A DNA stretch of 64,000 nucleotides from Pocillopora verrucosa (Eukaryota > Cnidaria > Anthozoa > Scleractinia > Pocilloporidae): NCBI RefSeq assembly GCF_036669915.1, contig NC_089318.1, positions 5,565,849-5,629,848 of the forward strand, read 5' to 3'. Shown piece by piece: positions 32,801 through 45,000 of this stretch. Within the stretch, counting starts at the first letter, position 1; each line of letters starts with the position of its first letter. The notes under the pieces were generated by a model. It had not been told where the DNA came from. It did not search any database and was given only the letters and a program-made list of their open reading frames with translations. The position numbers were made by a program, and so were the translations under genes.

Positions 32801-35800
32801 GCCTGGCCAGAGTATGTCTTGATTTCTGTTGCGCGAGGCGAGTAGGAGTATTGCCGCTCTCCTCTGAAACGAGGGCCAATGCATCACAGCTTACTCCACT
32901 TCGCCGGCGCCCGTATAATTCATATCTCGGGATAAAGAAGGGAACTATGATTGTGCATTCCTTGACCCTTAGCTAGCGTTGTTTGAACTGGTCTTTAAAG
33001 GGGATAGAGATAATAAGACCCTCTCCTTTCTACCTTTATTGCAGATATGGCGAGTTTGGAGAAAATCTTGCATGAGTCGGTTTCTCAGGGACAGCCAATA
33101 ACTCATCGTGCGTGGAAAAAGATTCTAATCATTGTCGAAGGGGTTTATAGGTAACTCAAGTCATCCTTTTAGGACAAGACATTTTATATGAAACAGTGTT
33201 TACAGATATTCCCTCAGGGCCGGGTTGTTCAAAAGGGGGTAAACTTTGATCTAGGATTAAAAATTAACTTTGGCTTCAATTTCACATGTAGAAGAGCGCG
33301 TATACGATCTAAGTTTTTTGTTGGGTTTTATCTCAAATGACTCGAAACTAATCGGAAAAATTATAAAAATTTTTTGCAAAGCTTTTAAATTGATTAAAAA
33401 AATTACACAAACCCCTGGTTAGATGAATCGTGTTTTTAGCAACCCCGGTCTGGACCTTAATTAACGAGTATTTTTGTACCTTCTGTACGATAATCAAGAA
33501 GTTCTTCGTATTCAATAGCGTGGAATATTAACTGAATCGAACATTAAGGTCACAAAAATAAATCATCAGCTGAAAAAGCTCTTGATTGTTAAACGAATTC
33601 TCCTTGTCAGTACCAAAGGGAATGTATAAAGAACAGTACGGAGAATATGGATACTGATGTAAAGGGTTAGGCTTAATGTTACACGAGTTGGCAACAATTT
33701 TTTTTTTCAGTATGGAGGGCTCCCTCGCGAAGCTCCCAGGGATTGTTGCCCTTAAAAAGAAGTACAAAGCTTACTTATACCTTGACGAGGCTCACAGTAT
33801 CGGTGCCATGGGCCCAAATGGAAGAGGTGTTACTGAATACTTTGGGGTGGACCCTGCTGATGTTGATATCATGATGGGAACATTTACAAAGAGTTTTGCT
33901 GCAGCTGGGGGATACATTGCTGCGTCACAGGTAAGAACCACTTGTTGCCTATTTTGGCACCAACACTGACGCTTAAAAAAGTGGTACATATCAATAATTT
34001 ATGGGAATATTGAGGTTTATTTTATAGCCAACTGTAATGAATGTACTGCTATGTATCTTTGAGTCATTGTTAGTATCTGAGCAAATGTGCACCTTATCCC
34101 TCCCCTGTCCCAACAAAATTCGACCGATAACAAGTTATGGTTACAGTTGGGTCAGGGGAGGGTAGGTGTGTAGTTTCTCAGATACTGACATTGATCTGTA
34201 CCTTTCATTTGAATGATCTCGCATTAAGGTAAGTAAGCGATTCGAAAGCTTCGAGTGGTAACCCCAAATAATAATTTATTATTTCTTCCAGGAAATAATA
34301 GATCATATCAAAGGAAGTTCCCATAGTGCAGCGTACGCCTCTTTCATGTCGCCTCCAGTAGTCATGCAAATAATATCTTCAATGAAAATAATCATGGGCG
34401 AGGATGGAACAAGTAAAGGTTAGTTATAAAATGTAAAATTTCTGGTACATCTCTTAAACAGAGCGATCAAACTTCTGTTCATGTGCGAACGTTGTAATGA
34501 CTAGGTGGCCTACTTTCAGACAGTCAGAACATGTTGTCTCACAGGAGCTATAGCCTATCAATCGGTTGTTTCATATGTTTTCCTTTCAAATTTTCCGCTG
34601 GAAATTGGTGCGCGGCCGGTCAGAATGGATCCCCTCGCACATGCCCGACGCCGTCGGTTTGTCTGTTCTCCGCTAAGTCTTAAATTCTATTGGTCGATGG
34701 CCAAGAAGTAAAAGCTAATACAACTTCGTTTTAGGGATGCTTCTCCTCTAGGAGCGCACAGTTCATTTACTTCAGTTTCCTGTGGACAAAATGCTGTCTC
34801 ATAGGAGAGGCGTGTATCGCTTTGCGAGTCCACGAATTGAGGGCGAGAGCTTTAATAGCTGAAACCGATTTTACAGCTTGCGTAGAATATTGTTTTCTTT
34901 CGTTTGCTCTAAATTGTTTGTCCTAACAGCCATGCAATCTTGTTTCTTCTTTTGTCTCTGTGCCAAAACATCACGAAAAGAGTGTAACGCCACTTTCTTT
35001 TCTTTTTTCGCAAAGCATCAATTTCCTTATTCCTATGTCTGTGCTAGAGTTTTCTTGATTATTTTTACCTACATTTCAATAAAAACTTCTGTTAGATTGT
35101 TTCTGTACATTGAAGTTTAGAGAGTGTTACTTCTCGTCTCAAGTTGACGTTTTTCCTATGTTCTCAGGAAAGCAGAGGCTTACCAGATTGGCACAGAATT
35201 GCAAGTATGTGGAATTATATGAAGAATTAAGCCAGTTTTTTCCCTACAAAGGCTTGAGCCAAATATTTTTTACATATATTTTGTGAGGCAGGCGACAGCC
35301 GGGAGTCGATATTTCCTTGCCATCTCAGTTGGTGCTTACGAAAGATCTTAAAGATCTATCGCGTCTGGTTCCAAATGCTAAAACAATGCCCCTCATTATT
35401 AGCGCTGCGGCACGAGGGTTTTGCTGCCCGCAGAAAGTTTGAGACAGGCCAGCGGTTTACGAGGGGGTCTGCTAGTAATTGATGGAGCACTTTTCAGATG
35501 GGGGCCTAATCACAGGATAAAATTTTCCCCATTTCTCTAAATCGTCCCTGCTTACATCCCCTAATGATGATTAAGAAACCATTGCTCAGCGAGAGTAGTC
35601 ACCTCCAACATTATTTCATGACTTGACTTAATCTTTGAGCTGTTTACATGACAGGTACTTCCGACAAAAGCTGAAAAAGATGGGCTATATAGTGTACGGC
35701 CATGATGCCTCAGCAGTAGTACCCATTCTTCTTTACATGCCGGCAAAAACGGTGTAAGTTTTCTTTTTCCTTTGATAAAGTGAATGAAAGTAAACTTTAA

Positions 35801-37082
35801 GAGCTCCAGTTGCGTTGAACCTTTCCTCTTAGTAGGCACACTTAGAAAATTTGCTTCTATGTTAGTTGGGAATTTACGAGAAAAGTGACCAGCTCTGTAA
35901 CCAACGAGAACTAAAATGTGAAAAAAGCAACCGTTAAAAGCGCGGGGAAACGCGGGTGACCAAGTCGTGATTGGCTTTGGTTTTGCATCTGATTGGTCGA
36001 GAGAGTGGCGCGAGTTTTCTGAACCATTTACAGAGCGAAGCAAAGCCAATGCAATCACGGATTACTTGCGAGACTCAATTGAGGGAACACAGATAACGCA
36101 GTGGTGGGTTGCTCTCGCGCTTACCGCGAGTCGCCTGGGTCCAGCTTGCTATTGGTTTTCTTCGAGGGTTTTTCTCTGGACCCTTCTTTTTTTCTTCCAT
36201 CACAAAACCAAGTCTTATTCGAAATGGAAACAGTAGACGAACAACCATTCTGTGTATGCGTTACTGCTAAATTCTGTTAATTTATCATTCTGATTTCACT
36301 TGTCTCTCTTTAAATGAGCCTGTTTCATGCTCCTATCAAGAAAACAGATTGAAATGTATGAAAGAATGCGCTGAAACGTGTGTGTATTACCTCAATCACT
36401 GACTCAAGGATGGCGTTTTGTTAAGGTTTAGGGCGATTATTCAAACTGTTCAATAATTTGACTTTGTTCCAGTGCCTTTTCGCGTGAAATGCTCAAAAGA
36501 GGTGTGGCTGTGGTCATTGTAGGGTTCCCTGCCACTTCACTGATTGAATCAAGAGCAAGGATTTGTCTGTCTGCGTCACACACCAAGGAAATGCTTGATA
36601 AGGTAACGTGAGTCAATCCTTTCGTAATATCCTTACGTCTTCTTCTTTACGAGACAAAATATCTGTCCGAATACTAAACCTTTTCTCTCTTAGAACCTAT
36701 TTTTCATAACCAACCAGGTGTAAGGGTGAAACTGGGAGTATTTTAAGTTAAATTTCCCTTTTTTCCTCTTTCTTGTTGTTGTTGTTGTTGTTGTTGTTTT
36801 CCTTTTATTACCATTGGATTCGCTAGCATTTGCTGGTTCATGGCAAATTTCACGCGCGTTTTCTGGCGCACAAGTTTTTTCACACGAGCGTTTCTCTTGC
36901 ACATGTATTCTCTTTTGTGTTTGCTATTTCTAGTGCGTCTTGCATCACAATTGTTTTCATTTGCTCGCGTTTCTGACCCAGGGTATTAATTTTTCTTTCC
37001 TTAGGCTTTGAACGCCATTGACGAGGTTGGGGATATACTTAGGGTCAAGTATTCAAGGCGAAAGAAAAATGCTAAATCGTGA
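29889..37082 (+). CDS. SPTLC2: Serine palmitoyltransferase subunit 2 (SPTLC2/3-like), copy 2
   Basis: Same enzyme role as copy 1. Eleven exons: 29889-30146, 31056-31210, 31956-32101, 32548-32766, 33045-33150, 33711-33930, 34292-34418, 35168-35204, 35655-35753, 36473-36602, 37005-37082; 524 residues, all in frame with GT/AG introns. The membrane segment is [18 protein letters not shown]. Catalytic-region motifs [22 protein letters not shown] and GTFTKSF are present, but the residue after KSF is Ala (KSFAAAGGY) where copies 1 and 3 and characterised SPTLC2 have Gly. Other differences from copy 3 are few: exon 1 AH/TY, P/T, A/S, F/L and F/S; exon 2 A/V, L/F, V/A; exon 3 P/A, K/E; exon 5 A/T; exon 7 M/I; exon 10 S/A, K/R; exon 11 K/E. 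A second acceptor-like TTTCTTTAG at about 31932 precedes exon 3. The start context and about 1.4 kb upstream are shared with copy 3. Confidence 0.92.
30725..31010. mobile_element. Insertion private to unit A, intron 1
   Basis: After GTCGATAATGGGTAACTTTG the two units diverge. Here unit A has GTGAGCGGGCGGTATTCTAC and CGGCCCGCTCAC as an inverted pair, then a GGTCGGTCCGTATTGGG segment. These look like small inverted-repeat elements that inserted after the units separated, or were lost from unit B. Confidence 0.5.
33530..33668. repeat. Dispersed AAGGTCATGAGAATAAAG repeat, copy 3
   Basis: It lies in intron 5 of SPT copy 2: AACATTAAGGTCACAAAAAT, AATTCTCCTTGTCAGTACC and GGAGAATATGGATACTGATG. In copy 3 its left part is replaced by an inverted exon 1 fragment. 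Confidence 0.6.
35815..36085 (+). repeat. CCAAT-rich dispersed repeat (unit A)
   Basis: In intron 9 of SPT copy 2: GCGGGGAAACGCGGGTGACC, GTGATTGG, GCATCTGATTGGTCGAGAGA, then ACAGAGCGAAGCAAAGCC. The expected CCAATCAC is altered to CCATTTAC here. It is duplicated in unit B at 45655-45900. Confidence 0.75.
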
Positions 37083-39044
37083 GAACAGAAGGAAGCAACT
37101 CTTGGGCAGCGAAAGAATTATAATTTTTGCTTTCGGACAAATGAATGCTTTTAACGTCCAAATAGTTATGTAAAGTAGGAATAATAATTTTAGTCTTCAT
37201 TTCAACAAATGCCTCTTTCTATGGGATCAGTCATTATTTTTCGCCTGGGGAGGATCAGTTTGAAATGTTTTACCTAGGAATTCATGGGACATTGGATTAT
37301 TCAGGTATTATTTTTGCCTTAGCTTTCAGCTAAGATTTAAGGGGATCATTCTCTCTAATTTATGAAAGGACCTAGTCCTCGATAGCTCCCAACGTAAATA
37401 GGACACAGTTTATGAGGTCCTCAAAGGACGTAACCTATACGGGCCCCGTTTAGCACAAACTCGTTATAGTCAAGTAACCAGAGTCTCGTCCCAGGGCCCC
37501 TGGTAAAAACCAATAGAACGATGATAAAGCCTGAGTATAGTTATGTAGGTTGGTAGGAGAAAGTAATTTTAATTTACCCACATTTCTAGAATTAAAAGCA
37601 TCTCAAAATATACGTTGGATCCAGAATTGCAAGGAATTGTTTTTGTTATGGCACAACATGGTTAGGTTGCGGGTAATTTGGCGCGAAAAAAATGCAGGGA
37701 CATGATGTTTGATTTGTAAAGCTTCCACGAGTCACAATCAATACGAGATAAATTGGGTCTGTGCGTATCAAATGAGTTTTTTTGGTAAAAAATAAAATTC
37801 TCGTGTGATATTCATATTTCAGCTTGAAAAGCTAGAAGCAGTCTTTTAAGGATAATTTTGATAAAGACGGTGAATTGACCTCTTGTTCGTCTTAGCTCGC
37901 GTGATGGGTAAACCTCGTGACCAGATAATCGCGGGACTCGAAATATGAGGCAGAATGAGACGAGGTAACGCTAGTAAGGGGATTAACATAAATTGGAATA
38001 CTCATTTACTAAATTACTGCGAAAGTTTCATTGAAAGCCCAAGGAAGAGCAAGAACTGCGTTTTCGCCCATGGCTGCGAGTTACTTATTTCATAAATTAC
38101 ACAAAACAGAACAGTGTAAGTTCCTTTGGTAAAATCCTATAATCCAGTGTTTGACACGGCGGCAAAATATATCTTGTTAAGTCATGACTTATTCATATTA
38201 TCATAACCCAGAATGAATAGTTGAGAAAGCCTTGCAGGTGCATGTTAATTTATAGGAAAGCGTATTTAATCGCTCAACAATATGAAGCAATCATTGCTCG
38301 GTGTTTTTTATTTTTTTTTATTTTTTATTTTCAAGATATGGAGTAATGATTCAATTTTTTTTTACGAGAAAAGGTACTTTCAATTATCGAACACAAAACG
38401 ACAACATTACACATCGGACAAAGGAAATGACTAAATTACGACTTCTCCTGCTAAGCTTAAGGAAAAGCTGGGTTGATAAAAACACTGCTTAACATGACAA
38501 TTGTCCGACTTCAGCTGGATTACTACCAAACTCGGCTTCTACGCTTAAAATATTGTTTGTTCATACATCAATAAAACCATAACAACGGTAGAAGTAAGCC
38601 GTAGGCTAGCTTGCGAGCACTGAGGCCTTCACTATCAGCGCTTCAGCCTGCGAGTTTTTTTTTGCCCGGCACCGGAGGATAGGCCTTCCACGGGGTCTAA
38701 CACAATGCCAGGACTTCCTAGCAAAACGTTACCCGACTCTTCTCAAATCTCAGCTTCGGCGGAGAATCGCGCGTCCTGCAGTGCTGAAAAAAAAAAACAT
38801 TAGGACAGGCGCGACCTGTTTTATTTATTATGATTGCTCAGTTGTTGATGATAGGTTTAGATCAAACATGCTGGCAAGTATAAACAAACCAAGTCTCGTC
38901 AGAACGTTTCATGTAGGATTGACAAGTAAGATACAATAAAGTCTGTCGTATTCTTGAAGGCGCTTTCATCTCATTTGATTGACTTTCATATTATACTGTT
39001 ACGTCACGCAGAAGCTTGCAGCCTTGCACGGTTAAAAATTTAAA

Positions 39045-42000
39045 ATGGTGGCCGGTACTTATGCAACGCGGCGAGTACAACATTCCATGAAAAATGGCTT
39101 TCCAAAGGGATCCAACGGCTTTGCAAGCCATCGGAGAGAGTTAAACACAGAGCTGGAAGAGGATCTCGAGGAGACACCACTGTTTATCGCTGTTATGACA
39201 TACTTGTCGTATTTCTTCTTGATAATCTTCGGCTACATGCGTGACTTCATGCGCAAGTACGGATTAGAGAAGTCCAAGTCTGTTAAGGAAACAGGAAATC
39301 AGGTAAGGATATTACTTTAATTAAAGAATCTTGTCTGTGCTTAGATGAAAGAGAAAGTAATTTTACTTTAGGCTATGCAATCTCTAAACCTTGAATTATA
39401 AATTAGGCAATGTAATTCTACCAGCGCTTAACCCTTACGTATAAAGAAACATTTGTGACTCGCTATGGCAAGTACAGCATTGAACCCTGTTTTAGTCGCA
39501 ATGAAAAAAAAAGAGTAATATTTGAAATGAATTACTACAGTCACAGATAAATTACGACTCGAAGAAACCGACAGAACACGACATTGATTTATTAGTCAAG
39601 AGCGTGAAGTTGTAAATAATCCGATTGAAAGCAATGTGTGGCAAGAACTTGCCAGAGTACTTTTTGTCAGTGATTAAAGGAAAGCTATAAGCAAAATTAC
39701 TTCAACTCTTGTGCCGAAAGCTGAAGAAAATTTTGATATGTCTACAAAATTAAGGAGGTGTGTTTCATGACCTATGGACTTTTAGCCTAACGCATGCTCA
39801 ATGGGTGCAATACTCGGTGGCGTGACCAAGCGTGATCTTGGGGCACGTGCAATGAGCAGAACGTTTGCATAGCGGATGAAGAAAATGTTAATTCTTTACG
39901 ACCTTCTTTCAAACGAATTGGATAAACTCAGGCTGTGATCGTCTCTATTAATTACTAAACGGTGTTCTTTTGAAACCTTCTAATGTCTTGATGTGTGTCG
40001 CAAACGGTTGTGCAAGCGTGGAAGCGTAAAGGATATCTTTTTCTTTGATATTTATTTATTTTTTATGAAACAACATTAACATACGTTAACCACGATGAGA
40101 AGCATTTGAAAGTTTCACTTTTGATTAAGTTCAGCTACGATCTTAACAAGTGTACTTATTTTTTCTTAAGTTATTTTTTTGTCACAAATGCAGCAAAACC
40201 GCAAAGAAAAAAATAATAAGTCTGAAGAAGTCCATGTGTTGATATCGCTAATATTTTTTTTGCTCAGACGAGTAGAACAATGGTCGATAATGGGTAACTT
40301 TGAGTATGTAAACGTATTTTCCTCAGAAAAGTTAAGGACAGGAGAATATCAGATGTTGATATTCTCTAGTTAAGGATTAATATCACGCGTGTTTTCAGAA
40401 GTTCCAGAGGTTGCTGCAATTTCTGAAAACACAAGTGATAACAATCCATAATTTTACGAGGAAAAATGCGTTTACTTGTTTATGATGTAAAGGACAAAAT
40501 TTCTGTTCCCTGTTGAGCAATTCTGTAGGAGCCATTTCAATTTTCAGGTAACCTCAATAAATTGTGTTAATTGACGCACGAATCAGCAGTATTAAATTTT
40601 ATTTTTGTACAACAACGCCAAAGCAATGAAACCAACCCTGCTGAAAAATAATTTGCTATCAATGGCATTGTAATACTTACATTACATGACCGTTACTCAT
40701 TGGTCGCCAATTCAGCAAGTTTGCAAATTGAATGACCAAAAGTTTCATCTACCCGCCATGGTGATCAAAAAGACTGTAGATGGAAGTGCTGTCAAAAAGA
40801 GGCTTCTTTGTTTATCATGAGTTGATTAACCTTTCTATGGTTTTCACTGATTGCAGGGTTTTGTGCCGCTTTATTCCGACTTTGAGAGTTTCTATACACG
40901 AAATCTTTACACTCGTGTGAGGGACTGTTTTAACAGACCCATTTGTAGTGTTCCTGGCGGAGAGGTCGCGCTCGTGGATAGAGAGTCTGAGGACTGGAAC
41001 TGGACTTTCAGGTAGCTTTAAAGTAATTCCCCCAGAACTTTGTCAAAGTTTGACCGATTAGACCCTACTCTCTCCCCCTCCCCCCCCCCCATTTTTTTGC
41101 AAAATGTTAGCCACGCTCCTGTGCAATCCATGTGAACCTTCTGTGATGATTTTACAAGGGATGCATTCAGCGGTCTCTTGTGTCATGTAATAATGCCCAA
41201 GTGCCTTTCTGGCAACTCTATTTTACTCTGACAAACTATCCTTCCAGGGTCTTTTTTAACACCAACATAAAGGAAACTTAGAAAGTCTAGAAATGAATCA
41301 AAAAGTATATCATAAACCAATGAAGCTCTTTTCAACCAGAACAATAACTCCCATCAATTCGCTTGCTCTCAGTAGTTTTTGCCAATTTTCACGACATTCC
41401 AGCGAAGATTTGTTTTTATTTTTCAAATAACCTTTGTACACTTTGGTTTTTGCACAACATATCTACTATTTAATTGCTGTTTACGTGCACTTATATCTAA
41501 ACTTTTACTGATCAGGTTAAAATGAATTGTTTTGTTTAGATACCCAGGAACGACAACAAAGACTGTCAATCTTGCCTCTTATAATTATCTTGGGTTCGCG
41601 GAGAATTCTGGGCCGTGTGCAGATGCCGCTGAACAGGCTGTTCGTGAATATGGCATTGCGGGCTGCAGCTCAAGACATGAATATGGTGAGTCAAAGTCCG
41701 GGAGATACTCGTTCTGGCGCTGACGTTTGACTGCTGTGTGGGTACTCCCGGAAATGTTGGTGGTGCTGTGCGGCGTGATTTTTGAAGCCCTTTCATTATT
41801 TCAGATTTGGATGTAAGAGTTACATGTACCAGCTTTTTCAGAGAAAGGGCAACCAGGCTACTTCTTTAAAATGAGCTAAATAGCTTCCAGTAACAATGTA
41901 ACTTCGTTTTGTATGGAAACATTGAACTAATACGCGAAAATCATTCGACATTCATCAATAGATTTATAATAAAACCTGGAGCCTGAAAATAACGTCAAAG

Positions 42001-45000
42001 GCATTATATTTGGAATAAAGTCTATAAAGGGCGCATTCCCTCTCTACGTTTGAGATTTCATTTTGCCTACATTCGACGCTCCATTGATCTTTCAACTTCC
42101 AGTTCCTCACAGCATTTCTCCATTTTCCAGGGACCCTTGATATTCATAACGAGTTAGAAGCTCTTGTCGCCAAGTTTGTTGGTAAGCCTGCAGCTATGGT
42201 GTTTGGTATGGGATTCGCCACCAACTCTGCAAACATCCCCACCCTGGTGGGCAAGGGAGATCTGATTATTAGTGATGAGCTGAACCACACATCGCTCATC
42301 TTAGGAGCAAGACTGTCAGGAGCGAAGATTAAAGTCTTCAAACATAACGGTAAGATCAAGTTGGCACAAGAAGATTGAGGCCTGCCTGGCCAGAGTATGT
42401 CTTGATTTCTGTTGCGCGAGGCGAGTAGGAGTATTGCCGCTCTCCTCTGAAACGAGGGCCAATCCATCACAGCTTACTCCTTCCCCAGACTTCTCTGACA
42501 CTTCGCCGGCACCTGTATAATTCATATCCCTGAATAAAGAAGAGAATTATGTGTGTATTCCAGAAACAACACAATGACTCAGCAAGGGATCAAACTCTAG
42601 CCCCATCATGAGCCCTGTGGTACCAGTGTTTCTTCTTGGGGTAAGCCGGCGAAAGGTTTGCGAGGGATCTGGTACTAACAGAGGTAGACCTTGCGTAGAT
42701 TTCTTTGTGGCTTGCTTTTCTCAAAGCCTGGAACTAACTCACAGGCAAGGATTAAAAAAAACGCTCGTGTCGCAGCGGTAATAGTGAGAGCCTACTTGCA
42801 AGGACTTCTTTGCGCTTCACTCTTCGCGCTTCACTCTTCACGCTTCACTCTTCACGCTTCACTCTTCACGCTTCGCCCTTCACGCATTACGGAAACGTAG
42901 ACTACGGCTGATAACTGCAGTGATTTTCACCTTTATCCCGAATTTCTTGCCCCTAATCTTATCTAGCGTTGTTTGAGCTGGTCCTAAGGAGATAGAGATA
43001 ATAAGACCCTCTCCTTTTTACCTTCATTGCAGATATGACGAGTTTGGAGAAAATCTTGCATGAGTCGGTTTCTCAGGGACAGCCAATAACTCACCGTGCG
43101 TGGAAAAAGATTCTCATCATAGTTGAAGGTGTCTATAGGTAACTCAAGTCATCCTTTTAGAACAACACTTTTTGTATGAAACAGTGTCTACAGATATTCC
43201 CTTAGGTTGTTAAAAAGGGGGTAAACTTTAGTCTAGTAGGAAAAATAAACCTTGGCTTCAATTTCACATGTGGAAGAGCGCGTACACGAGCTAAGTTTTT
43301 GTATGTCATAACAGCGATTAACAGTGGTGTCTCCTCGAGATCCTCTTCCAGCTCTGTGTTTAACTCTCTCCGGTGGCTTGCAAAAATAAATCATCAGCTG
43401 AAAAAGCTCTTGATTGTTAAACGAATTCTCCTTGTCAGTAGCAAAGGGAATATATAAAGAACAGTACGGAGAATATGGATACTGATGTAAAGAGTTAGGC
43501 TTAATGTTACACGAGTTGGTAACAAATTTTTTTTTCAGTATGGAGGGCTCCCTCGCGAAGCTCCCAGGGATTGTTGCCCTTAAAAAGAAGTACAAAGCTT
43601 ACTTATACCTAGACGAGGCTCACAGTATTGGTGCCATGGGCCCAAATGGAAGAGGTGTTACTGAATACTTTGGGGTGGACCCTGCTGATGTTGATATCAT
43701 GATGGGAACATTTACAAAGAGTTTTGGTGCAGCCGGGGGATACATTGCTGCGTCACAGGTAAGAACCACTTGTTGCTTATTTTGGCACCAACACCGACGC
43801 TCAAAAAAGTGGTACATATCAATAATTTATGGGAATATTGAGGTTTATTTTATAGCCAACTGTAATGAATCAGTGTACGGCTATGTATCTTTGAATCATT
43901 GTTAGTATCTGAGCAAATGCGCACCTTACCCCTCCCTGTCCCAACAAAATTCGACCGATAACATGGTTACAGTTGGATCAGGGGAGGGTAGGTGTGTAGT
44001 TTCTCAGATACTGACATTGATCTGCACCTTTCATTTGAATGATCTCGCATTAAGGTAAGTAAGCGATTCGAAAGCTTCGAGTGATAACCCAAAATAATAA
44101 TTTATTATCTCTTCCAGGAAATAATAGATCATATCAAAGGAAGTTCCCATAGTGCAGCGTACGCCTCTTTCATGTCGCCTCCAGTAGTCATGCAAATAAT
44201 ATCTTCAATAAAGATAATCATGGGCGAGGACGGAACAAGTAAAGGTTGGTAATAAAATGTAAAATTTCTGGTGCATCTCTTAAACTCAGTGATCAAACTT
44301 CTGTTCATGTGCGAACGTTGTAACGACTAGGTGGCCTACTTTCAGACAGTCAGAACCAAGTGGTCTTACAGGAGCTATAGCCAACCAATCGGTTGTTTCT
44401 TATGTTTTCCTTTGAAATTTTCCGCTGGAAATTGGTGCGCGGCCGGTCAGAATGGATCCCCTCGCGCATGCCCGACGTTTGTCTGTTCTCCGCTAAGCCT
44501 TAAATTCTATTGGTCGATGGCCAACCGACCAACAACCTCGTTTTAGGGATGCTTCTCCTCTAACGAGAAAGGAGCGCACAGTTCATTTACTTCAGTTTCT
44601 TGTGGACAAAATACTGTCTCTTAGGAGAGGCGTGTATCTCTTTGCGAATCCACGAATCGAGGGCGAGAGCTTTAATAGCTGAAACCGATTTTACAGCTTG
44701 CGTAGAATATTGTTTTCTTCCCTTTGCTCTAGATTGTTTGTCCTAACAGCCATGCAATCTTGTTTCTTCTTTTGTCTCTGTGCCAAAACATCACGAAAAG
44801 AGCGTAACGCCACTTTCTTTTCTTTTTTCGCAAAGCATCAATTTCCCTATTCCTATGTCTGTGCTAGAGTTTTCTTGATTATTTTATCTGCATTTGAATA
44901 AAAACTTCTGTTAGATTGTTTCTGTACATTGAAGTTTAGAGAGGGTTACTTCTCGTCTCAAGTTGACGGTTTTCCTATGTTCTCAGGAAAGCAGAGGCTT

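Larger units (their letters stand above)
28485..37667 (+). repeat. Segmental duplication unit A (carries SPT copy 2)
   Basis: It starts TGCGGGTAATGTGGCGCG and ends after GGCACAACATGGTT. The same start recurs at 37668 (TGCGGGTAATTTGGCGCG) directly joined to this unit's end. Exons, introns and flanks match unit B base for base over long stretches. Private features are a 58-bp palindrome at 28651 and an insertion at about 30725-31010. Confidence 0.9.

Noticed and set aside
36776-36800. GTT microsatellite, also at about 46595-46620
   Set aside because: An ordinary short tandem repeat carried in both duplicated units.
42144-42470. 108-codon minus-strand frame, with a near copy at 32561-32887
   Set aside because: It lies opposite SPT exon 4 in both copies; the conservation reflects the exon on the + strand.
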